Positions 1 through 5,332 of a DNA stretch of 5,332 nt are shown piece by piece. Position numbers and translations under genes: made by a program. Source of the stretch: an uncultured Neisseriaceae bacterium (GTDB lineage Bacteria; Pseudomonadota; Gammaproteobacteria; Burkholderiales; UBA11063); NCBI GenBank assembly GCA_903891375.1, contig CAITEL010000182.1, forward strand, positions 1 through 5,332. The letters run 5' to 3'. Below the pieces are notes generated by a model. The model did not search any database, was not told where the DNA came from, and saw only the letters and a program-made list of their open reading frames with translations. The stretch's first letter is position 1, and each line of letters begins with the position of its first letter.

Positions 1-260
1 GAAAAATTTATCAATTTCTTTCTAATGCTTGAAACCCCAGCACAATTAACTGCTAAATCAATATGTTTAATTTCTTTGAATATTTCTCTAACTTTATATT
101 CATTTTTTAAATCAACCGATACATCTTTACAACCATTATTATTCAACATTTTCACAATATCCAAACAAATTACTTCATAATTTATATTTGATTCATAATT
201 TTTCGCAATAAAATTCCCTATCCCAGATGATGCACCAGTAACAACAACAATTTTTTTCAT
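1..260 (-). CDS. Short-chain dehydrogenase/reductase, N-terminal part (runs off left edge)
   Basis: This is a classical SDR-type NAD(P)-dependent oxidoreductase; 86 codons are present and the rest lies beyond base 1. Seen in the translation: a hydrophobic first strand (IVVV), the dinucleotide-binding TGxxxGIG motif at residues 8-15 (TGASSGIG), an acidic residue at the end of the second strand (Asp34, in CLDI), Asp50 after the third strand, and NCAG at 72-75 in place of the usual NNAG. In SDRs an acidic residue at the end of strand two generally favours NAD over NADP. The catalytic Ser, Tyr and Lys would lie outside the window, so substrate and activity cannot be assigned. The start is placed at the ATG ending at base 260, which gives the usual SDR N terminus. 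An in-frame ATG six codons upstream (276-278) is an alternative, and neither has a strong Shine-Dalgarno. The gene starts inside or next to a truncated AAA-ATPase-like gene, so its expression signals may be borrowed. Confidence 0.88.
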   Translation of the reverse strand, partial: MKKIVVVTGASSGIGNFIAKNYESNINYEVICLDIVKMLNNNGCKDVSVDLKNEYKVREIFKEIKHIDLAVNCAGVSSIRKKLINF

Positions 261-273
261 GCTTAAATTTTCT

Positions 274-375
274 TTCATACACAAATTTTGTTTTATCAAC
301 ATAAATAAAATTATTTTTTAATATTAAGACAATATCAGACTCACCTACTGGTAGTGTTTTTAATTCGCATTGCAT
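274..375 (-). pseudogene. Truncated 5' end of an AAA-ATPase-like / PD-(D/E)XK (DUF1703-type) gene
   Basis: The minus-strand frame from the ATG at 373-375 gives about 34 residues that include LKTLPVGESD and NNFIYVDKTKFVYE. This matches the characteristic N terminus of the AAA-ATPase-like family (Pfam AAA-ATPase_like, often with a C-terminal PD-(D/E)XK nuclease domain), in which an LPxG-x-SDF block is followed by YVDKT and then normally by an RPRRFGKS P-loop. Here resemblance stops right after YVDKTKFVYE. The next codons are the SDR gene read in the wrong frame, closing at a stop at 193-195. The P-loop and everything after it are missing, so the product cannot be a working ATPase. The family call is from memory of the motif, not from a search. 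A possible weak Shine-Dalgarno (GGA) lies about 11 bases upstream of the ATG. Confidence 0.6.
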
Positions 376-646
376 AAGCTTAACATTCCAAAATTTAATC
401 TAATCACGGCATTTTTGTAAACACTAGCTCACAAAAATCATTGCAGTAACTTATTTTTTTATCGAGTTCCTAACCTCGAGGTATTATCACGTCTAAAATT
501 TGTTATTTTCATCATAAAATCCATTATTTTCAGACATTCACCAAGAATTTTAACATGTTCTATTACCAAAATGCAAAATATCTCAAATTTTGGAATTATG
601 CTTTTTTTCAGGACTGAAAACTAGAAATGAGTTGTATAAGACAATA
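376..646. other. Gene-poor stretch between purL and the truncated gene
   Basis: No convincing gene is visible on either strand. It holds several weak inverted repeats: an 8-bp pair at 411-418/431-438, a 5-bp pair at 462-466/475-479 overlapping the 10-base palindrome ACCTCGAGGT (473-482), a 7-bp pair at 566-572/587-593, and a short one at 605-610/615-620. None is followed by a T-run in the direction of purL transcription, so no rho-independent terminator for purL can be called. A minus-strand frame open from about 624 to the stop at 459-461 has no ATG near its beginning and no recognised similarity. The stretch could be decayed coding sequence or an interspersed repeat. Confidence 0.5.
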
Positions 647-3600
647 TTACCTTACGAAATCTCGTGCATTTAAAAACATCTTAAACCATGGACTCATTTG
701 GCCCCAAGTTTTGTCATGCCATGACATAATCATAGTTCTGAAGATTCGCTCAGGATGAGGCATCATTATGGTGAACCTGCCGTCATTATTGCTAACAGCT
801 GTAATTCCTTGAGGTGATCCATTAGGGTTAAATGGATACATTTCTGTTGGTGCACCATTACTATCAATGTAACGCATGGCAATATTTGCTTTTTCCATAG
901 TTGTCGCATCTTTAAAGTATACGTATCCTTCCCCATGGGATACAACTATAGGGAGTTTAGCTCCGATCATATCTTTAAAAAATATAGATGGCGACTTTGT
1001 TATTTCAACCATACACATGCGAGCCTCAAATTGTTCGGATATGTTTCGCTGTAATCTAGGGAAGTTCTCTGCACTGGGGATAATATCAGCTAATTGGGAC
1101 ATGGTTTGACAACCGTTACATACACCAATTCCAAATGTATTATTGCGCTCAAAAAATGCGCTAAACTCATCTTTTAATTTAGTGTTAAATAAAATGCTTT
1201 TTGCAAAGCCTGTTCCAGCACCAAGTACATCACCGTAACTAAATCCACCACCAATAGCAATTCCAACAAAATCTTTTAACGTGGCATCATTGTTTAAAAT
1301 ATCATTTAGATGTACATCAACCGTATCAAAATCTGCTAGAGAAAACGCTGCACCCATTTCAACGTGGCCATTAACACCTTGCTCACGTAAAATTGCTATT
1401 TTAGGTTTAGTTAAATTAAGCATTGGTGCTGGAGTAATATTGGAATCAAAGTCAAATTTGGCAAATAATCCTTTATTTTCATTAGCGATTGAATTAATGT
1501 ATTCACTTTCTGCACACTGTGGGTTATCCCTTAAACTTTGCATTTTATAGCTTATTTCTGCCCATGTTTGTTGTAGTCTAATTCGTGATTCATTAAAGAC
1601 TTCTATATTATTCTGCTTAATAATAAAATTATCATGCGTAAGGTTAATTGTACCAAGTGTTGTATACGTTAACCCGTATTTATTCATCATTTCCAAGATT
1701 GCTTCAAGATGTTGCTTGTCAATTTGCAATACTACACCAATTTCTTCATTAAACATAAATTCATTTAAGTCAGTAGAAGTGTTAATGTCTAATTCAATAC
1801 CAATACGGCTAGTAAACAGCATTACACACAGTGTGGCGATTAGTCCACCGTCAGATTTATCATGATACGCAAGAATATATTTTTTAGCATGTAGTTTTTG
1901 AATCAGTTGGAATAAATGGAGTAATGATACTGCAGAATCAACATCAGGAGTTTCGCCAGTAATATTATGGTAACATTGCTGTAGAATACTTGCACCTAAT
2001 CTATTTTTATTATTTAAACTAATTAGGATGATGGATGAATTAGTATTATTTATCAGTTCAGGTGTCGCATGATTGTGTGCATCTGGAGTGGTTGCAAATG
2101 CTGAGATAATTAGCGATATGGGGCTTACCACTTGTGCAGTTTCAGTACCATTATTCCATTGCATTTTCATGGATAATGAATCCTTACCAACAGGTATGGC
2201 AATATTTAATTCTTGACATAATGTGCTAACTGCTTCTACTGTTTGGAAAAGTAGTGCGTCTTGGTTTTCACTGCCACAACTTGCCATCCAGTTTGCAGAT
2301 AATTTAACATCATTAAGTTCAGTTATATGTGCACTGGCAATATTAGTTAATGCTTCAGCAATAGCGAGTCTACCTGATGCGCTTGCATTTAATGTAGCAA
2401 CTGGAGTTCGTTCGCCCATACTTACAACTTCACCAGCATATTCTTTGTGCCCGAAGGTAGTTATTGCGCAGTCGGCAACAGGTATTTGCCATTTACCCAC
2501 CATCTGATCACGTATGGTAAATCCACCTACGGAGCGATCACCGATGGTAATAAGGAAAGATTTACTGGCAACACTCGGGTGTGATATAACTTTATATGTA
2601 GCCTCTGTAAAATTAACAGAAGAGTAATTAATAAAGTCATTTTTTGATGCAGATTTTGAGTTATATTTTACGTCTTTGATTGTTTTCGGCGGTTTACCTA
2701 ATAGCACATCAATATTCATATTAATGGGTTCATTGTTATACACCTCATCAGTTATAATTAATCGTTTCTCTTTAGTTGCGTACCCAAGTACGGCAAAAGG
2801 ACAATTTTCTCGTTTACACATTGCACTAAAAATTGCTAAATTTGTAGGTAAAATGGCTAGCACATAACGTTCCTGTGATTCATTACACCAAATTTCTAAT
2901 GGTGACATACTGGTGTCATAAATAGGGATACTACGTAACTTAAAATTACCACCTTTGTTTGAGCCATGTACTAGTTCAGGTACAGCATTAGATAATCCAC
3001 CAGCGCCAATATCGTGAATCGATATAATAGGGTTTTTTTCCCCCATTTGGGTGCAACTATCAATAACTTCTTGGCACCGTCGTTCCATTTCTGGGTTAGA
3101 CCGTTGCACTGAGTTAAAATCTAAATCTTCAAGGTTGTCTCCACTAGACATTGATGATGCAGAACCACCGCCTAAGCCTATCAAAAAACCAGGGCCTCCA
3201 AGTTGTATAATTAACGCACCATCCGTGACTTCATTTTTTTGTACATGTTTATCATTTATTATTCCGTAGCCACCAGCAATCATTATTGGTTTATGGTAGC
3301 CATAATATGTGGAGCCAACTTGTTGTTCAAAGGTTCTAAAATACCCACAGAGGTTGGGGCGACCAAACTCATTATTAAAACTTGCTCCACCAATAGGTCC
3401 TTCGAGCATTATCTCAAGAGCGGATTTTATGTGTTGTGGTTTATTGGCTATATTGTTATTTTCGCTAAAATTTAAATTAGACACACTAAAACCAGTAAGT
3501 CCAGCTTTTGGTTTTGCTCCACGTCCAGTTGCTCCCTCATCCCTAATTTCGCCACCACTACCTGTTGCAGCCCCAGAAAATGGGGCTATAGCCGTAGGGT

Positions 3601-4465
3601 GATTATGTGTTTCAACTTTCATTACTACATGTGATTGTTCTTCTTCAAAGCTATATTGTTTTGTTTGAGAGTTAGGGTAGAATCTGGCAAAAGTTTTACC
3701 CATAATTACGGATGAATTATCATCATATGCAACTAATACATTTGGTGGCGATTTTTTATAGGTGTCTTTTATCATTTGGAATAGGGTTTTTTCTTGCTTG
3801 TGGCCATTTATAATAAAATCAGCATTAAAAATTTTATGTCGACAATGTTCACTATTTGCTTGGGCAAACATCATTAATTCAATATCAGTAGGATTTCGTT
3901 TAATCTTACTGTAGTTATCATATAAATAATCTATTTCGTCAGTAGAGAGTGCAAGCCCCATAGTTTTATTCACTTCGTTTAGGTGTGTTTTTCCTAAAGT
4001 TAAAATATCAATGTTTTTGTAGGTGTCAGATGTGTTTTGTTTAAAAATTGAATTAAATAAATTAATATCGGTGATAATTGACTCAGTCATTTTATCGTGA
4101 ATTATAGGATATACGGCGTCTAATATGATGGATGCCTGAAAATACAGGCCTTTTTCTATTCGTTTTATGTTATTTAAACTACATCTATGAGCAATTTCAG
4201 TTGCTTTCGACGAAAAAGGAGATACAGTCCCTAGACGTGGAATTACTAAAATATTATTATGGTTAAGTGTCAGATTATTGATTACTCTACCGTTTAGCAA
4301 ATTCTCTAATTTTGTAATATCGACAGTATTTAAAGGGCTATGTGAGTTTATAAAATATAATTCATGGGTGCTAATTTGTGAGTCTGGTGGTAACTTTTGC
4401 TTAATTTTCTTTAAGCGAAATTCAGATAACCCATTTTGACTAAATACGATTGTTGTGTGTTGCAT
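647..4465 (-). CDS. purL: Phosphoribosylformylglycinamidine synthase (FGAR amidotransferase), large single-chain form
   Basis: This cytosolic enzyme of de novo purine synthesis converts FGAR, glutamine and ATP to FGAM, glutamate, ADP and phosphate. From the ATG at 4463-4465 it is 1272 residues, close to the 1295 of E. coli PurL, and it follows that protein along its whole length. Domains: N-terminal PurS-like region (about 1-150); linker with QANSEHCRH near 205; first synthetase half with [10 protein letters not shown] near 285 and [19 protein letters not shown] near 302-322, then [11 protein letters not shown] near 487 and CNESQERYV near 527; second half with [11 protein letters not shown] near 720, [11 protein letters not shown] near 760 and DKSDGGL near 869; class I glutaminase domain from about 1020. 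The glutaminase nucleophile is Cys1116 (GVCNGCQ) and the triad partners are His1237 and Glu1239 (PHPE); all are present. No frameshift or internal stop is seen, so it is expected to be functional. A TTG at 4481-4483 would add six residues but is less likely. It is divergent from groESL. No purine-repressor-type operator was recognised. Confidence 0.98.
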   Translation of the reverse strand: MQHTTIVFSQNGLSEFRLKKIKQKLPPDSQISTHELYFINSHSPLNTVDITKLENLLNGRVINNLTLNHNNILVIPRLGTVSPFSSKATEIAHRCSLNNIKRIEKGLYFQASIILDAVYPIIHDKMTESIITDINLFNSIFKQNTSDTYKNIDILTLGKTHLNEVNKTMGLALSTDEIDYLYDNYSKIKRNPTDIELMMFAQANSEHCRHKIFNADFIINGHKQEKTLFQMIKDTYKKSPPNVLVAYDDNSSVIMGKTFARFYPNSQTKQYSFEEEQSHVVMKVETHNHPTAIAPFSGAATGSGGEIRDEGATGRGAKPKAGLTGFSVSNLNFSENNNIANKPQHIKSALEIMLEGPIGGASFNNEFGRPNLCGYFRTFEQQVGSTYYGYHKPIMIAGGYGIINDKHVQKNEVTDGALIIQLGGPGFLIGLGGGSASSMSSGDNLEDLDFNSVQRSNPEMERRCQEVIDSCTQMGEKNPIISIHDIGAGGLSNAVPELVHGSNKGGNFKLRSIPIYDTSMSPLEIWCNESQERYVLAILPTNLAIFSAMCKRENCPFAVLGYATKEKRLIITDEVYNNEPINMNIDVLLGKPPKTIKDVKYNSKSASKNDFINYSSVNFTEATYKVISHPSVASKSFLITIGDRSVGGFTIRDQMVGKWQIPVADCAITTFGHKEYAGEVVSMGERTPVATLNASASGRLAIAEALTNIASAHITELNDVKLSANWMASCGSENQDALLFQTVEAVSTLCQELNIAIPVGKDSLSMKMQWNNGTETAQVVSPISLIISAFATTPDAHNHATPELINNTNSSIILISLNNKNRLGASILQQCYHNITGETPDVDSAVSLLHLFQLIQKLHAKKYILAYHDKSDGGLIATLCVMLFTSRIGIELDINTSTDLNEFMFNEEIGVVLQIDKQHLEAILEMMNKYGLTYTTLGTINLTHDNFIIKQNNIEVFNESRIRLQQTWAEISYKMQSLRDNPQCAESEYINSIANENKGLFAKFDFDSNITPAPMLNLTKPKIAILREQGVNGHVEMGAAFSLADFDTVDVHLNDILNNDATLKDFVGIAIGGGFSYGDVLGAGTGFAKSILFNTKLKDEFSAFFERNNTFGIGVCNGCQTMSQLADIIPSAENFPRLQRNISEQFEARMCMVEITKSPSIFFKDMIGAKLPIVVSHGEGYVYFKDATTMEKANIAMRYIDSNGAPTEMYPFNPNGSPQGITAVSNNDGRFTIMMPHPERIFRTMIMSWHDKTWGQMSPWFKMFLNARDFVR

Positions 4466-4531
4466 ATTGATTAAATCTTTCAATAAATAATTTACTTAGT
4501 ACTAGATTTTGCCAGATACAGAGAACCCGTG
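4466..4531. other. purL leader segment
   Basis: This AT-rich stretch lies between the purL start and the first direct repeat and should contain at least part of the purL 5' leader. On the minus strand a CTGGCA, 17 bases, AATTAT arrangement could be a poor sigma-70 promoter, but the match is too weak to call as a separate site. No operator or riboswitch is recognised. Confidence 0.35.
4477..4481 (-). promoter_or_regulatory. Probable weak Shine-Dalgarno of purL
   Basis: GAAAG on the minus strand lies 11 bases before the ATG at 4465. It overlaps the TTG at 4481-4483, and nothing resembling a Shine-Dalgarno precedes that TTG. This favours ATG as the true start. The match to AGGAG is only partial, so the site is tentative. 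Confidence 0.4.
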
Positions 4532-4552
4532 TGTAATTTTTTTATATAATTA
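4532..4552 (+). repeat. Direct repeat, left copy (21 bases)
   Basis: The copy begins TGTAATTTTTTTATA and ends AATTA. It matches 4710-4730 at 20 of 21 positions with no gap, and similarity stops abruptly on both sides. The pair brackets the purL fragment. The sequence is AT-rich, so some similarity is expected by chance, but the length and sharp edges make a real duplication plausible. It resembles a target-site duplication around an inserted piece. Confidence 0.55.
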
Positions 4553-4563
4553 ATTGGCGACAC

Positions 4564-4700
4564 TTTATTTAAAAATTGAATCTGGTTTGTGGTTATCTGT
4601 TATAATTGACCCAGTCATTTTATTGTGAATCATGGGATATATATCGCCTAATGGTATAGACGCCAGAAAATACAATCCTTTTTCTATTCGCTTTATGTTA
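4564..4700 (-). pseudogene. Decayed duplicate of purL codons 100-142
   Basis: This stretch aligns without gaps, at a constant offset of 528 bases and in the same orientation, with purL 4036-4172. In the core (4599-4698 versus 4071-4170) 82 of 100 bases match by hand count, with further matching at 4569-4580. Read in the purL frame it gives [10 protein letters not shown], then a diverged middle, then SIITD and SIFK: 30 of 43 residues equal PurL 100-142, part of its N-terminal PurS-like domain. An in-frame TAA (4565-4567) replaces the PurL Gln codon at one end and another TAA (4703-4705) closes the other, so it cannot encode a working domain. It sits in the spacer upstream of the real purL, between two copies of a 21-base direct repeat. 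Confidence 0.9.
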
Positions 4701-4709
4701 GATTAGGTA

Positions 4710-4730
4710 TGTAATTTTTTTATAAAATTA
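4710..4730 (+). repeat. Direct repeat, right copy (21 bases)
   Basis: This is the second copy of the repeat at 4532-4552, differing at one base. It ends two bases before the -35 element of the groESL heat-shock promoter, so its A/T tract lies where an UP-like element would be. That role is only a possibility. Confidence 0.55.
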
Positions 4731-4732
4731 CT

Positions 4733-4760
4733 CTTGAATTATTAAAGCATGTCCCTATAT
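4733..4760 (+). promoter_or_regulatory. Sigma-32 (RpoH) heat-shock promoter of groESL
   Basis: The -35 element CTTGAA (4733-4738) and the -10 element CCCTATAT (4753-4760) are separated by 14 bases. This matches the known RpoH consensus (CTTGAA, 13-15 bases, CCCCATNT) with one mismatch in the -10. It is correctly oriented and lies 56 bases upstream of the groES start, giving a predicted leader of roughly 50 bases. No CIRCE inverted repeat is seen, so control by HrcA is not indicated. Confidence 0.85.
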
Positions 4761-4802
4761 GCATTACTAGTTGAAAGAATTTTGCGTTAATTTTAATTTT
4801 TG

Positions 4803-4807
4803 AGGAG
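4803..4807 (+). promoter_or_regulatory. groES Shine-Dalgarno, decides the start codon
   Basis: AGGAG ends nine bases before the ATG at 4817. The in-frame TTG at 4808 directly abuts this site and so cannot be the start it serves. The ATG gives a 97-residue protein, the same length as E. coli GroES. Confidence 0.9.
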
Positions 4808-4816
4808 TTGGACAAT

Positions 4817-5110
4817 ATGTCAGTATCTATTAAACCTTTACAAGACCGTGTTGTTGTTGAGCGTGTTGAAGCTGAGGAAAAAACTGCTTCAGGTATTGTA
4901 TTGCCTGGTAGCGCAACCGAAAAGCCTGATATGGGTGTTGTAGTGGCGGTTGGTGATGGAAAAGTTCTAGATAGCGGTGTGAAAATTGCTATGAACGTAA
5001 AAATTAAGGATAAAGTAGTGTTTGGTAAATATTCAGGTCAAGCAGTAAAAATTGACGGAAAAGAATACCTTATCATGCGCGAAGAAGACATTCTCGGTAT
5101 TATTGCTTAA
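4817..5110 (+). CDS. groES: Co-chaperonin GroES (Hsp10)
   Basis: GroES forms a seven-membered lid that caps the GroEL ring and encloses a folding substrate in the cytosol. The 97-residue product starts [18 protein letters not shown], has the mobile-loop region [14 protein letters not shown] (about 17-30) with the IVL tripeptide that binds the GroEL apical domain, then [13 protein letters not shown], and ends with [11 protein letters not shown], the [13 protein letters not shown] block and a final Ala. Length and motif order are those of standard bacterial GroES. It is the first gene of a groES-groEL operon, with 39 bases between the two genes and an apparent RpoH promoter upstream, so heat-shock induction is expected. 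Nothing looks aberrant. Confidence 0.99.
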   Translation: MSVSIKPLQDRVVVERVEAEEKTASGIVLPGSATEKPDMGVVVAVGDGKVLDSGVKIAMNVKIKDKVVFGKYSGQAVKIDGKEYLIMREEDILGIIA

Positions 5111-5128
5111 TCAAGTATTTATATTTAA

Positions 5129-5332
<204 letters not shown>

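Noticed and set aside
566..620. Hairpins downstream of purL as a rho-independent terminator
   Set aside because: The stems are short and AT-rich, and on the purL-coding strand they are followed by A-rich or mixed sequence, not a T-run.
324..648. Repeated TAAGACAATAT near 324 and 638
   Set aside because: Eleven AT-rich bases with no extension; easily coincidental.
876..3602. Several plus-strand open frames of 60-100 codons inside purL
   Set aside because: All lie antisense to an intact, well-conserved purL and show no recognisable protein features or ribosome sites.
4481..4483. TTG as the purL start, adding six residues
   Set aside because: No Shine-Dalgarno precedes it, whereas GAAAG lies at a workable distance before the ATG at 4465, and the ATG gives a better N terminus compared with E. 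coli PurL.
4500..4785. Possible second spacer repeat: TACTAG followed by ATTTTGC at 4500-4512 and at 4765-4785
   Set aside because: An eight-base gap is needed in one copy and the blocks are only six and seven bases, so chance is likely in AT-rich DNA.
4808..4810. TTG as the groES start
   Set aside because: It abuts the AGGAG site with no spacer; the ATG at 4817 has normal spacing and gives the standard 97-residue protein.
4816..4819. CIRCE operator upstream of groES
   Set aside because: No TTAGCACTC-type inverted repeat is present in 4700-4816; the promoter is of the RpoH type.

Overview
The window reads as a chromosomal segment of an AT-rich gammaproteobacterium. The evidence is a full-length, single-chain PurL of the large E. 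coli type and a groES-groEL pair whose proteins align closely with the gammaproteobacterial versions. A host-associated or marine sulfur-oxidising lineage (for example the SUP05/Thioglobaceae group) would fit the base composition and the decaying gene fragments, but this is an inference that the sequence does not prove.

Layout, left to right. At 1-260 (minus) is the N-terminal part of a short-chain dehydrogenase/reductase that runs off the left edge. Just upstream, at 274-375 (minus), is the first ~34 codons of what looks like an AAA-ATPase-like/PD-(D/E)XK (DUF1703-type) protein. It is broken off where the SDR begins. A gene-poor stretch follows (376-646). purL occupies 647-4465 (minus) and appears intact. 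The 351-base divergent spacer (4466-4816) holds a decayed duplicate of purL codons 100-142, flanked by a 21-base direct repeat (20/21 identical), and then a very good heat-shock (sigma-32) promoter. groES (4817-5110) and the start of groEL (5150 to the right edge) follow on the plus strand.

The two intact loci are housekeeping functions: step four of de novo purine synthesis, and the GroE chaperonin. They are divergently transcribed and there is no sign of a functional link between them. The most unusual content is the debris: the purL fragment in the spacer, and the truncated AAA-ATPase-like gene head joined to the SDR. I see no CRISPR array, tRNA, rRNA, intact mobile element or recognisable new defence or biosynthetic system in this window.
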